Shown piece by piece: positions 35,779 to 44,878 of a stretch of DNA of 64,000 bases. Under the pieces are notes generated by a model. It saw only the letters and a list, made by a program, of their open reading frames with translations. It was not told the origin of the DNA and did not search any database. The first letter of the stretch is position 1. Each line of letters begins with the position of its first letter. This DNA is from Myxococcus hansupus (GTDB lineage Bacteria; Myxococcota; Myxococcia; Myxococcales; Myxococcaceae): NCBI RefSeq assembly GCF_000280925.3, contig NZ_CP012109.1:7336501-7400500 (forward strand), written 5' to 3'. The position numbers and the translations under genes were made by a program.

Positions 35779-38700
35779 ATGCACTGGATTCGAATCTGGT
35801 TCGCCGCGGGGGCCGTGGTCGCCGCCGGCGCCGTGCTCGCACAGGGCTCTGGAGGCACTGGAGGCGCGGGCGCTGGAACCGACGGCGGCGTCAACAACCT
35901 GGCGCTCTGCATCGACACCACGGACCAGGACAAGCAGCCCGACTTCAGCAAGGACGCGGGCATTCCCAGCGCCATCATCGTCACTGACGACAACCCGCCC
36001 AAGCTGCGGCTCAACACCAACCTCAACGTCCTGGACCCGGAGAAAATCATCCTGCCCTTCGAGCAGGACCTCACCGCGCTCATCGTCGATGACCGCGCGG
36101 GCAACGGCGCGTCCAGCACGCTGGGCTGGTTCTATTACGACGAGCTCATCGCCGCCGGGTACATCAACGACAACGGCACGCCCGGCAACTCCGACGACGA
36201 CACGCTCATCGACGCCAACAACAACGGCGTGCCCGACTTCCACGAGGCCCTCTACAACGTCAACCCCGACCCCCAGCGATACATTGGCGCGAGCGATGGG
36301 CCGCGCTGCAACCGCCTGTTCGACCATCAGCGGGCGGACGGCGGTGGGTCGGTGCGACTGCGCGAGCCCGACCTGCTGACGGGGCGGTGCGATGGTGCGC
36401 GCAGCTACCGTGCAAACCAGGGCCCCCGGCGGTGGGAATCCCTGGCGGACTACCCCGCCCAGCCGACGACAGGCGGCGTGGTGGGACAAGCCGTCCGTGA
36501 CGTCTGGACAGACCTCATGGAACTCGCGGACGTCCCCGGCTACGGCCAGTCGCTCGTCCTCCGCAACGACCGAATCAACGCGAACGGCGTGGACACGTAC
36601 TTCAGCGACCGGGGCCTGTTCCCACACATCCCCAACCTGCTGGAGCCCAAGCACCCGCTCAATGGCAACCATGGCATCGGAAACATCGTCTTCCTGTCCA
36701 CGGACGATGACGACAACCAGTGTCGCCTTTCGGCGACCGCCGAATGCCTCGCACCGCGCGAGGGCTGGACGGTCAATGACCAGGGGCAGGTCGTTCGCTC
36801 CGGAGCGGCCTGGGACAGGTCCCGCATCCCCGACGGCATCCCGGACTACAAGGCCAGCGCCTTCGACAGCGCGGGCCGCCTCATCACCGGCAGGAACCCG
36901 AGCGCGACCATCACCAAGGCGGAAGACCAGATCGTCCCCATGGGACGGCTCCAGGGCAACCGCGAAATCGTCTTCTTCCTCGTCACCTACGTGGAGCAGG
37001 TCTACGGCCCCGCGACGGATTCATGCCTCATCACCCGCCCCTCCGGCGACGCCCGCCAGGTGCAGTGCGACCTGTGGATGCACGGCGACATCAACGTCTT
37101 CTTCACCAAGACGCCGCTCAACATGGACCTGCACCAGAGCCTCAGCCCGCTGGTGGTGGACCGGAAGAACCTGGCCAACAACTGGCTGGGCGGTGATGCC
37201 TACGTCCGGCTGCTCACCGACCCCGCCTACGGCCGCGTCACCTTCCCCGCCAACCAGACCCAGGATGTCCGCGCCGTGAACCGCCGCGCGGCGCACACGC
37301 TGGTCGGCGCGCCCCGAGACAACCCGCTGGTCTGGATTCTGGGCTGGGAAGACCAGAACGCGGGCGGTGACCGCACCTACAGCGACATCGTCATCCTCAT
37401 CAACAAGCAGAACAACGGCTCCTTCCGCTCCGACGTGGTGTCCGACATCTCGCCAGACATCTCCATGGACTTCACCATCACCGAGGTGACGTTCACCGTG
37501 GAGGACCAGCCCTATTACGCGGCGGACGGCGGCAGCGGCAACCCGTGCTCGCGCCTCGTCACCCTGCCGGACGGCGGCTCGGGCCGGCAGAACCCCAACA
37601 TCACCTACCAGGTGGCCCTGGACTGCAAGGTCTGCCAGGAGCCCTGCAACACCTCCCAACCGACCTACGTCGACAACCCGTCTCCCAACTGGCTCAACGT
37701 CCCCATCCCCCACAGCGACGGGGGCGTGCGCAACGAGACGGCCGTCCTCCAGGACTTCCTGGAGCAAGGCCGCGTGGGAACGCAGCTCTGCTGGCGCGCG
37801 GTGATGGAGAGCCCGGGTGAGGCCTGCCAGCCCACCATCCACAACATCAACGTCTCCTACAAGGCCCAGCGCAGCGGCGAATATGGCCGCGCGTCGCTCA
37901 TCCCCATGGCCAACGCCGTCGTCCACGGCGTGTATGAAACGCCCGGCCGCGCCTGGGTGGTTGACGGTGGCGTGGACCAGGTCTCCATCCGGACCTACGA
38001 CAACCGCCCGGACACCATCGACCGGGGCCACCTCTACCTGAAGAAGCTCTACGAGCCCGCCGACCTGGCGCCGTACACGCCCGCCCAGGAGGTCTGGGAC
38101 ACGGGCACGTGGCTGCGGAACCTGATGGGCACGCTGGAGCTCAACTCGGGCGACCCGCTCAATGTGCGCAAGCTCGTCACGCTCCATCCCGACACGGGCC
38201 AAACGGTCGAAGTGAAGGACCTGATGGCGCGCAACAACAGCGCCAGTCCGCTCTTCCCCGACACCTACTGCGCGCGCCGCAATGGCAGCGTGTACCTGTA
38301 CGACCTGGACCGGCGAAACGGCTGCACCGCGGATGACCGGCTGGCGCTGCGCGACTGGATCTATGGCTGGGAGGACCGCGCCTCCACCCTCCCGCGAAAC
38401 CGGATGCGCACCTGGCCGCTGGGAGGCATCAACCTCTCCACGGCCGCCGTCGTCGGCCCCCCCAGCATGCCGGCCTGGCTGCTCGAAGGCCGCGACCTGA
38501 ACGCGGAGCGCGAGCGCTTCATCAACCACTTCAGCTCGGAGCACGCGTCGCGCCGCACGGTGACGTACGTGGGCACCACGCAAGGCTTCCTCCACGCCCT
38601 GGGCACCGGCCGCTTCCAGACGGGTGACGACCTCTGCACGACGGGACGCACGGAGTACCAGGGCTACTTCGCGCGCGAAGGAGGCTGCGGCACCAGCCAC

Positions 38701-40176
38701 GACTACGGCGACGGCAGAGAGCTGTTCGCCTACCTGCCGTCCAGGATGCTGCCCTACTACGTGGAGAACTACCGCCGCGCCAATGATGCGTTCTCCACCG
38801 AGCGGGCCACCATGGATGCCACGCCCTCCGTGGCGGACGTGGACCTGCGCGGCAACGACTACCGGCCGGACACGGGCCACAATCCCCGGGACACCGCCGA
38901 GGCCTGGAGGCCTCGCCCCGCGCGCAACGAAGGCGCCAAGACGGTCCTCGCCAGCGCCACCGGCCCCAAGCAGAGCGTCTTCTTCGCGCTCGATGTCACC
39001 AACCCCGCGCTCCCTCAATACCCCACGCCGCTGTGGGAGTTCGACATGCGGAGGGACCGCTTCCATAACTCGACGGGCGCTCCCTGCACGGACACGACCG
39101 GTGCCTGCCGCACCCTGGTGAGCACCTTCCCTGGCGGCACCGCCAGGCCGGACACCCGCGGCTCGCGCCATGCGCCCTCCATCGTGCGCATGGACTTTGG
39201 TGAGAACGGAGGGAAGAAGTGGGTCTCCGTGTTTGGCACCGACTACGTGCCGGACAGCGGCGCGGTGGGCACCGTCTATCTCATCGACATGAAGACGGGC
39301 CTGCCCGCCCAGGTGGAGGGCACCGGCGCGAAGGCGAAGCTCGCTGGCATCGTCACGCTGGGAGGCGCCGCCGCGGACGTCAACGAAGGCATCGGCGGAG
39401 AGCCCATCCCGCTCGACGTGAACGGCGATGGCAACGTGGATGTCATCTACGTCCCGTCCACGTCGGGGAAGATTTATCGCATCAACCCCACGTACTCGAA
39501 CACGGGGGCGGCCTACGCGCTCGGCAAGGTGCTGTCGTCGTGTGTCGTCGCGGACGCGAAGACCGCGCCCGGCATCCGCAATGCCCAGAGCCAGCGCATC
39601 TTCTCCACCATCTCCGCCTCGGTGGTGCAGGACGGCGGCGGACGCCGCGTGCGGCTGTACTTCGGCACCGCCAACAACCCGGACATCGCCAACGAGCCGG
39701 ACGACGTGGCCACGCCCCGGCCGCGCTACCACCTGATGGCCTTCGAGGACCGCGACCCGGTGCCCACCACTCGCCCTGGCGCCAACTGCCCGGGACGCTT
39801 CGAGTGGGCGCGCGAGCTGGACGAGGGGCAAGTCGTCTGGGGCGGCGTCTCCACCACGCAGGACGGCGTCTTCACCACCACCGCCGTGGGCCGGGCCGCC
39901 AGCGCGTGCGACCTGGACAGCACCACCAGCGGTCGGGTCTACGCCTTCAGCAGCGCGGGCGCGCCCCTCGCCGGCAACGGCACGGAGCTTGGCGGGCACG
40001 CGACGCACGCGCCGGTGCTGTACGACAACCACCTGCTCATCGTGAACAACGGCGCGGTCCGCTCACTGGGCAACTCCACGTACAACAACCCCACCTCCGA
40101 ATCGCCCCGGAGCAACTCGCGAGTCCTCATCTGGGACGTACAGTCCGGCGCGCGCGTCCGGGAGGTGGTGCCATGA
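35779..40176 (+). CDS. pilY1: PilY1-type type IV pilus tip adhesin
   Basis: 1465 residues with a Sec signal peptide (MHWIRIWFAAGAVVAAGAVL). The C-terminal third is the PilY1/PilC beta-propeller: YVGTTQGFLHALGTGRFQTG, LASATGPKQSVFFALDV and WVSVFGTDYVPDSG. It contains the calcium loop D1213-x-N1215-x-D1217-x-N1219-x-D1221, closely matching the Ca site of Pseudomonas aeruginosa PilY1. The N-terminal half is lineage-specific and includes DUF4114-like pieces (ILGWEDQNAGGDRTYSDIVI) and Asp/Asn-rich segments typical of calcium-binding beta domains. PilY1 primes pilus extension with the minor pilins and mediates adhesion at the tip. The stop overlaps the pilV start as ATGA. Confidence 0.95.
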   Translation: MHWIRIWFAAGAVVAAGAVLAQGSGGTGGAGAGTDGGVNNLALCIDTTDQDKQPDFSKDAGIPSAIIVTDDNPPKLRLNTNLNVLDPEKIILPFEQDLTALIVDDRAGNGASSTLGWFYYDELIAAGYINDNGTPGNSDDDTLIDANNNGVPDFHEALYNVNPDPQRYIGASDGPRCNRLFDHQRADGGGSVRLREPDLLTGRCDGARSYRANQGPRRWESLADYPAQPTTGGVVGQAVRDVWTDLMELADVPGYGQSLVLRNDRINANGVDTYFSDRGLFPHIPNLLEPKHPLNGNHGIGNIVFLSTDDDDNQCRLSATAECLAPREGWTVNDQGQVVRSGAAWDRSRIPDGIPDYKASAFDSAGRLITGRNPSATITKAEDQIVPMGRLQGNREIVFFLVTYVEQVYGPATDSCLITRPSGDARQVQCDLWMHGDINVFFTKTPLNMDLHQSLSPLVVDRKNLANNWLGGDAYVRLLTDPAYGRVTFPANQTQDVRAVNRRAAHTLVGAPRDNPLVWILGWEDQNAGGDRTYSDIVILINKQNNGSFRSDVVSDISPDISMDFTITEVTFTVEDQPYYAADGGSGNPCSRLVTLPDGGSGRQNPNITYQVALDCKVCQEPCNTSQPTYVDNPSPNWLNVPIPHSDGGVRNETAVLQDFLEQGRVGTQLCWRAVMESPGEACQPTIHNINVSYKAQRSGEYGRASLIPMANAVVHGVYETPGRAWVVDGGVDQVSIRTYDNRPDTIDRGHLYLKKLYEPADLAPYTPAQEVWDTGTWLRNLMGTLELNSGDPLNVRKLVTLHPDTGQTVEVKDLMARNNSASPLFPDTYCARRNGSVYLYDLDRRNGCTADDRLALRDWIYGWEDRASTLPRNRMRTWPLGGINLSTAAVVGPPSMPAWLLEGRDLNAERERFINHFSSEHASRRTVTYVGTTQGFLHALGTGRFQTGDDLCTTGRTEYQGYFAREGGCGTSHDYGDGRELFAYLPSRMLPYYVENYRRANDAFSTERATMDATPSVADVDLRGNDYRPDTGHNPRDTAEAWRPRPARNEGAKTVLASATGPKQSVFFALDVTNPALPQYPTPLWEFDMRRDRFHNSTGAPCTDTTGACRTLVSTFPGGTARPDTRGSRHAPSIVRMDFGENGGKKWVSVFGTDYVPDSGAVGTVYLIDMKTGLPAQVEGTGAKAKLAGIVTLGGAAADVNEGIGGEPIPLDVNGDGNVDVIYVPSTSGKIYRINPTYSNTGAAYALGKVLSSCVVADAKTAPGIRNAQSQRIFSTISASVVQDGGGRRVRLYFGTANNPDIANEPDDVATPRPRYHLMAFEDRDPVPTTRPGANCPGRFEWARELDEGQVVWGGVSTTQDGVFTTTAVGRAASACDLDSTTSGRVYAFSSAGAPLAGNGTELGGHATHAPVLYDNHLLIVNNGAVRSLGNSTYNNPTSESPRSNSRVLIWDVQSGARVREVVP

Positions 40177-40706
40177 ACACCCGCGCGCTCCGGCGCCATG
40201 CCCGCGGGCTCAGCCTGCTGGAGACGATGGCCACCGCTGCGGTGCTGATGCTCGGCATCCTGGGCATCCTCTACACGCTGCTCGCCGCGTCCCGCCACAA
40301 CCGCCGCAACAACAACCTCAACCAGGCGACCCTCATCGCCGAACAGGAGCTGGAGCGCGTGGTCAACCTCCGCTGCTCGGGGGAGCCGGTCAGCGACCCG
40401 TGCGCCAACATCAAGCAGTTGGACAACTCCGTGCGTCCGGTGTGGTGGTCCGCCAACGGACGCATGCGGGAGCTCGAGCCCCTCGCGAACGCGCCTCCGC
40501 ACCTGCGCTACGACCTGATGCTGGACGTGGACCCTCCGTTCGAGGGCGGTGAGCAAGGGGCGCCCGCGCTCGCCCGCGTCATCGCGCCCCATGGCACGCA
40601 GCTCCCCCTGGACCAGGTCGTCAATGTCCGCGTCACCGTGAGCTGGGCGGAGGAGCCCGGCGCGCCTCGCCGGGCGGTCGCCCTGCAGACCCGGATGGCC
40701 CCATGA
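40173..40706 (+). CDS. pilV: PilV-like minor pilin
   Basis: 177 residues from an ATG at 40173, overlapping the pilY1 stop by 4 nt and preceded by GGAGGTG. The prepilin motif is ARG/LSLLETMATAAVLMLG, with Glu at mature position 5 in place. The pseudopilin helix is followed by a short beta domain with two cysteines (C-S-G-E-P-V-S-D-P-C). It matches PilV/GspI proteins in gene order and length. It joins the tip complex of four minor pilins. Its stop overlaps the pilW start as ATGA. Confidence 0.9.
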   Translation: MNTRALRRHARGLSLLETMATAAVLMLGILGILYTLLAASRHNRRNNNLNQATLIAEQELERVVNLRCSGEPVSDPCANIKQLDNSVRPVWWSANGRMRELEPLANAPPHLRYDLMLDVDPPFEGGEQGAPALARVIAPHGTQLPLDQVVNVRVTVSWAEEPGAPRRAVALQTRMAP

Positions 40707-41911
40707 ACCGCCCGCATCCAACGCCGCCCCGAGGCTTCACGCTCATCGAGCTGATGGTCGCCTCCACCCTGTCCATGCTGGTGCTCGCCGCGGCCATTGG
40801 CGTGAGCGTCCACCTGCAGCGACGCGGCTTGATGGAAGAGCGCATCATGGAGACCCAGAACACCGGGCGCGCCGCGAGGGACCTGCTCGCGTTCAGCGTG
40901 CAGCGCGCGGGCGCGGGCATTGGCAGCCTCTCCCTCACCGGCGGCCAGCTTCCCGCGGGCACGGCCGACGTGTTCTACGCGGTGTCGGTCCGGACACGCG
41001 CGGAGTTCCCGGGCGACCCCTCGTTCGTTCCGCCCCTCGACGGCAACCTGTTGTCGGACGCGCTCGACGTCTGGGAGACCGACCCGGGCCGCATGGTCCT
41101 CCTCACGGGCTGTGGCTCCGGTGGCGGCGGACCGGCCTGGGCGGACACCCGGCTGTGCATCTCCGAGCTGCTCCGGCCGCCGCCCGCCTTCCTCGACAAC
41201 GCGGTCATCGCCGTGGTGCGCCCGGGCAGCAACACCTCGCGCGGCTGGGCCTGCATCGGACAGGTGACGAGCCGGGTGGCCGAAGGCGTGGAGTGGACCC
41301 CGGGCATCCCGGGCAGGCCCTCGCCCGGGGACGGGAACTGTCACCCCAACGCCGCGGTCGCGGGAGGCGTCTGGAACGCCACGGAGACCAACCCCATCTA
41401 CCTCCTGCCCGTCTCCAGCCGGAGCTTCCGGGTGAACTGGCCGGAGGGCAGGCCCACGTTGGAGATGGATGTGGATGGGCCCTCCGGACCCGCGGCCTAC
41501 GGCCCGGTGTCCCAGGACATCGAGCAGCTCCAAATCCGCCTGGGCGTGGTCGACCCCGGCGCGCCCATGAACGGGGCCGTGCGCTTCTTCCCGGACCCCG
41601 GCATGAACCGCCCCGCGCTGGAGACCTGCACACAGGGAACGTGTGCCGCGCATGTCACCTGGACCTGGGACCCTGGCGTGCCCGTGCCGCCCGACCGGGG
41701 CCCGGGCAGCGCGGGAGACGAGCTGATGCGCCGCGTGCGGTTGGTGGAGCTGTCCATCACCGCGCGCTCACAGCGCGTGGAGCTGCTGGGAGACGAAGCC
41801 GGCGGCGGAATCGACGATTGGGGCAACCCCCAAGATGGCTTCAAACGCCGGCACACCGTCGTCCGGCTGGCGCCGCGCAACTTCGCCTTCGTGGGCGTGG
41901 AAGGGGAATGA
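40703..41911 (+). CDS. pilW: PilW-like minor pilin
   Basis: 402 residues; ATG at 40703 overlaps the pilV stop. The prepilin site is PPRG/FTLIELMVASTLSMLV with Glu5. At about 385 mature residues it is the longest of the four minor pilins, as PilW/GspJ normally is. It has six or more cysteines in the head domain (GCGSGGGG, LCISEL, ACIGQ, NCHP, TCTQGTC), more than in the proteobacterial PilW proteins I know. Disulfides would stabilise an extracellular tip. Two nt separate it from the next pilin gene. Confidence 0.9.
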   Translation: MNRPHPTPPRGFTLIELMVASTLSMLVLAAAIGVSVHLQRRGLMEERIMETQNTGRAARDLLAFSVQRAGAGIGSLSLTGGQLPAGTADVFYAVSVRTRAEFPGDPSFVPPLDGNLLSDALDVWETDPGRMVLLTGCGSGGGGPAWADTRLCISELLRPPPAFLDNAVIAVVRPGSNTSRGWACIGQVTSRVAEGVEWTPGIPGRPSPGDGNCHPNAAVAGGVWNATETNPIYLLPVSSRSFRVNWPEGRPTLEMDVDGPSGPAAYGPVSQDIEQLQIRLGVVDPGAPMNGAVRFFPDPGMNRPALETCTQGTCAAHVTWTWDPGVPVPPDRGPGSAGDELMRRVRLVELSITARSQRVELLGDEAGGGIDDWGNPQDGFKRRHTVVRLAPRNFAFVGVEGE

Positions 41912-41912
41912 C

Positions 41913-42557
41913 ATGCATCCGCGCAACCAGGGCGTGACGTTGTTGGAGGTGATGGTGGTGGTGGCCATCATCGGCGTCTTCGCCACCCTCTCCGTCACCA
42001 GCTTCCAGGGCATGCTCGAGCGGCAGCGCGTCAGCGGCGCGCAGCGGGAGCTGGTGTTGATGATGCAGGAGGCGCGTCAGAAGGCGCGCGCCACCCGCCA
42101 GCCCGTGCGGCTCAACCTCCGCGTCGCGGACGAGAACGACCGACAGGTGACACGCATGCGGTGGGAGTCGCTGGCGTGCAGTGACACCTGGGGCACCGTC
42201 TGTCCCATCGAGGCGTGTCTGGACAACCGCTGCGGCGAGGGCGGCTGTGAGTGCCCGGAGACAGGCCCCGAGCTGATCATCCCGCCGCAGCTCGACGTGA
42301 CGCAGCTCGTGGGGCTGTGTTGGGTGGACGCCACGGGAACCCAGTCCCCCATCGTCGCGCCACGGTCGGCGGACGGACGTCCCTGTGAGCCGTCCGAGGA
42401 CGCGCCCGACCCGGAGCGGCTCGTGCTGCGGCGCAACCACGGCACGCCCGAGCTCCCCAACTGGCGGCCGGAGCTGGTGTTCCAGGCGGACAAGCTCACG
42501 GCGTCCATACGCTCCGTGGATTGTGACAAGCACGGCTCCACACCAGGCTGCCAGTAG
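41913..42557 (+). CDS. fimU: FimU/GspH-like minor pilin with Cys-rich insert
   Basis: 214 residues from an ATG at 41913, just 1 nt after the pilW stop. The prepilin motif is NQG/VTLLEVMVVVAIIGVF with Glu5. FimU/GspH features include QRELVLMMQEARQKARATRQ near mature residue 40. Residues about 88-116 hold a dense cysteine patch: CSDTWGTVCPIEAC then LDNRCGEGGCEC, seven cysteines in roughly 30 residues. More lie near the C-terminus. Such a patch is unusual for FimU and may form a knot or bind metal. Last gene of the canonical pilin operon. Confidence 0.88.
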   Translation: MHPRNQGVTLLEVMVVVAIIGVFATLSVTSFQGMLERQRVSGAQRELVLMMQEARQKARATRQPVRLNLRVADENDRQVTRMRWESLACSDTWGTVCPIEACLDNRCGEGGCECPETGPELIIPPQLDVTQLVGLCWVDATGTQSPIVAPRSADGRPCEPSEDAPDPERLVLRRNHGTPELPNWRPELVFQADKLTASIRSVDCDKHGSTPGCQ

Positions 42558-42597
42558 ACACGGCGTGCGAACCCGCGGCTTCGGCGTATGCTCGGCC

Positions 42598-42616
42598 CCG
42601 GGCCCTCGAGGCCCGG
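42598..42616 (+). terminator. Hairpin between fimU and the cytochrome gene
   Basis: CCGGGCC (42598-42604), loop CTCGA, GGCCCGG (42610-42616): a perfect 7-bp G+C stem 40 nt after the fimU stop and about 32 nt before the cytochrome ATG. No U-run follows. It may attenuate rather than stop transcription, setting cytochrome expression below that of the pilins. Confidence 0.5.
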
Positions 42617-42647
42617 TGCGCCGTCCGTCCGCGAGGAGCCTCCGACG

Positions 42648-42977
42648 ATGATGAAGCGGTTCGTCCTGCTGCTGTCCCTGGGCCTGGCCACCAGCGCACG
42701 CGCGGAGAGCACCGCCGACGTCTGGCAGGCGAAGTGCGCGGTGTGTCACGGCGGTGACGGCAAGGCGCAGACGAAGATGGGCCAGAAGGAGTCCATCGGC
42801 GACATGAGCCGCCCGGACTGGCAGCGGGCCCGGACGGACGCCGCCCTCCGCAAGGTCATCGCCGAGGGCGACCCTCGCAACAGCAAGATGAAGTCATTCA
42901 AGGACACGCTTACCCCCGCGCAGATGGACGCACTGGTGGGATACATCCGCACCATGAAGGCGCCCTCGCCCCCTTGA
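42648..42977 (+). CDS. Small periplasmic class I cytochrome c
   Basis: 109 residues from the first of two ATGs (42648, 42651), with GAGGAG about 8 nt upstream. A Sec signal ends LGLATSARA, so the mature protein starts near residue 20. The haem motif is C30-A-V-C33-H34 and the likely axial methionine is M81 in SKMKSFKDTLTPAQMDALVG, the usual layout of small monohaem c proteins. There is no third cysteine. It follows the minor pilins on the same strand at 90 nt. In Myxococcus xanthus a cytochrome c (TfcP) with His/Cys ligation helps PilY1 bind calcium; this one looks His/Met instead. A role with this PilY1 is inference from position. Confidence 0.88.
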   Translation: MMKRFVLLLSLGLATSARAESTADVWQAKCAVCHGGDGKAQTKMGQKESIGDMSRPDWQRARTDAALRKVIAEGDPRNSKMKSFKDTLTPAQMDALVGYIRTMKAPSPP

Positions 42978-43029
42978 ATTTCGGTTGGAACCCCCGCGTC
43001 ATCCCCCTCAAGAGAAACGGAGCCCCCCC

Positions 43030-43353
43030 ATGAAGAACCTCACTGTCGCGGTCGTCTTCTGCCTCTCCATGGCCAGCCTGTTCACCTCGCTGCGCGCGGA
43101 CGCGTTGTCTTCGGTGCACATCGAGAAGGGCCTGTCTCCGGCCCAGCCGCTGTCCCTGCGCCCCCAGGGGGACGGCAAGGGCGGTGACGACAAGGGCGAC
43201 AAGGGAGGCAAGGGCGGCGAGGAGGACGAGGAGGACTACCGCAAGCGCCAGTACGCCGGCATCTCCCAGCAGGCCGCCCTGGAGCTGGTGGACCCCGGCG
43301 CGCTGACCGACGTCCTCCGCCTCCAGGCCGCCGTGAAGTTCGGCCTCCGCTAG
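43030..43353 (+). CDS. Small secreted Gly/Lys/Asp-rich protein
   Basis: 107 residues from an ATG at 43030 with GGAG about 10 nt upstream. A signal peptide MKNLTVAVVFCLSMASLFTS is likely, with cleavage near ADA. Residues about 50-75 are low complexity (GDGKGGDDKGDKGGKGG then EEDEEDYRK). The last 35 residues look folded, with AALELVDPGALTDVLRLQAA. No family recognised. It starts 52 nt after the cytochrome stop on the same strand, so co-transcription with it is likely. The charged linker suggests an extended, exposed protein. Confidence 0.7.
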   Translation: MKNLTVAVVFCLSMASLFTSLRADALSSVHIEKGLSPAQPLSLRPQGDGKGGDDKGDKGGKGGEEDEEDYRKRQYAGISQQAALELVDPGALTDVLRLQAAVKFGLR

Positions 43354-43369
43354 GCGGTCGCACCGCGCC

Positions 43370-44878
43370 TCACGCGCCCTTGCCCGGCGGCCCCCCCAGC
43401 GGCCGGGTGACGCGGGGCAACGTCACCGAGAAGCACGTCCCCGTGTCCGCGGACGACGCCACGTCGAGCCAGCCTCCGTGCGCCGTCACGATTTGCGACA
43501 CGATGTAGAGCCCCAACCCCAGGCCCTGGTGCTTCGGCTTCGGCTGCCCGGGCTCCGGGGGCACCCCGTGGAACGGCGAGAAGAGCCGGGCGCGCAGGGA
43601 CTCGGGGATGGGCGGGCCTCCGTTGTGAATCTCCACCCGCTGGAACAGCGCGTCCTTCGCGGCCAGCCGGACCCGCACCGACGCCCCTTCTGGACTGTGC
43701 TGCAGGGCATTGCCCACCAGGTTGGACAACACCTGCCCCAGGCGCTCCTCGTCCCAGACGCCCCGTGACTCGCCGTCCACCTCCAGGCGGACGCTGCACT
43801 CCGGATGCGCCGGCTCCAGCTCCGCGATGATGCGGTGGCAGACGTCCACCATGCACACCTCATGCGGACGCAGCGGAATGCCTCCCGCCATGCGCGCGCG
43901 GGTGAAGTCGAGCAACTGTTTCACCAGCCGCGCCATCCGCTCGGCGCTCCCGTCGATGCGCGTCACCACGCGCCGGACCTCGGGCGGCAGCGACTCCCGG
44001 GCCAGCAGCGCCGCGGAGGACAGCCGCACCGCGGCCAGCGGGTTGCCCAGGTCGTGTCCCAGCACGCCGATGAAGCGCTCCTGGTAGCGCGCCTCCTCCT
44101 CGCGCTCCAGCTCCTGGCGGCGCCGGGCGGTGACGTCACGGCAGATGGCGAAGAGGCCGTACACCGTGCTGTCGCCCCGGCGCAGCACGCCCTTCGTCGT
44201 GTGCCAGATGCGGTCGGTCCCCGGTCCGCCTTCGGCGCCTTCGTACGTGGCCGTCTGTCCGGAGCGCATCACCTGGCGGTCATGCTCCAACGTCGGCGCG
44301 GCGCGCTCGTGCCCCAGCAGCTCCGCGTCCGTCCGCCCGAGGATGTCGCGCGGCGCGCGGTGGAAGGCGTTCGCGGTGGCCGGGTTGATGAGGATGTATC
44401 GCCCCGCCACGTCCTTCACGTAGATGGCGTCGGTGGCGCTCTCGATGACCGCGTGCAGCAGGTCATGGTCCCTGCGCAGCGCCTCCTCCGCGGCCATGCG
44501 CTCGGAGAGGTCCTCCAGGAAGAGCACCACGCCATCATCACAAGGCGACACCCGCGCCAGCAGCCACATGGTGCCCAGCGTCGACTGGCGCGACACCCGG
44601 ACCACCTCCGGCACCCGGCGCGTCGCCACGCGGACACACGCGCCGAACAGGCCGCCGTCCCAGCTCCAAGGCGCGCCCTCCAACAGCCGATGATGCACCA
44701 GCCGGCCCGCTTCACCCCCGAGCCAGCGCTCCGCCTGGGCATTGGCGGATGCACATTCGAAGTCGACGATGCCGCCCACCTCGGAGCGCACGCTCCGCAG
44801 CACGGCCACCGCCTCCGACGATGGGGCTTCTTCTTCCCCGGTGCCCAGGCACCTGTTGATTCCACGGCCAGATGACAT
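43370..44878 (-). CDS. PAS-domain sensor histidine kinase
   Basis: 502 residues, soluble, from an ATG at 44878. A first divergent PAS/sensor region lies at about 20-125. A second PAS domain at about 135-255 has HAVIESATDAIYVKDVAGRY and ends in FAICRDVTARRRQE. The HisKA dimerisation box is FIGVLGHDLGNPLAAV with phospho-acceptor H275. The HATPase domain has the N-box LSNLVGNALQHSP and G-box HQGLGLGLYIVSQIV. No response regulator is next to it, so its partner is elsewhere. It converges on the small secreted gene with a 16-nt gap. No membrane segment, so it senses a cytosolic signal. Confidence 0.93.
   Translation of the reverse strand: MSSGRGINRCLGTGEEEAPSSEAVAVLRSVRSEVGGIVDFECASANAQAERWLGGEAGRLVHHRLLEGAPWSWDGGLFGACVRVATRRVPEVVRVSRQSTLGTMWLLARVSPCDDGVVLFLEDLSERMAAEEALRRDHDLLHAVIESATDAIYVKDVAGRYILINPATANAFHRAPRDILGRTDAELLGHERAAPTLEHDRQVMRSGQTATYEGAEGGPGTDRIWHTTKGVLRRGDSTVYGLFAICRDVTARRRQELEREEEARYQERFIGVLGHDLGNPLAAVRLSSAALLARESLPPEVRRVVTRIDGSAERMARLVKQLLDFTRARMAGGIPLRPHEVCMVDVCHRIIAELEPAHPECSVRLEVDGESRGVWDEERLGQVLSNLVGNALQHSPEGASVRVRLAAKDALFQRVEIHNGGPPIPESLRARLFSPFHGVPPEPGQPKPKHQGLGLGLYIVSQIVTAHGGWLDVASSADTGTCFSVTLPRVTRPLGGPPGKGA

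Noticed and set aside
37021-40032. 1003-codon leftward frame within pilY1.
   Set aside because: The opposite strand encodes a complete PilY1 with a signal peptide and calcium loop. The antisense frame is Val/Arg/Gly-rich without any recognisable domain or ribosome site.
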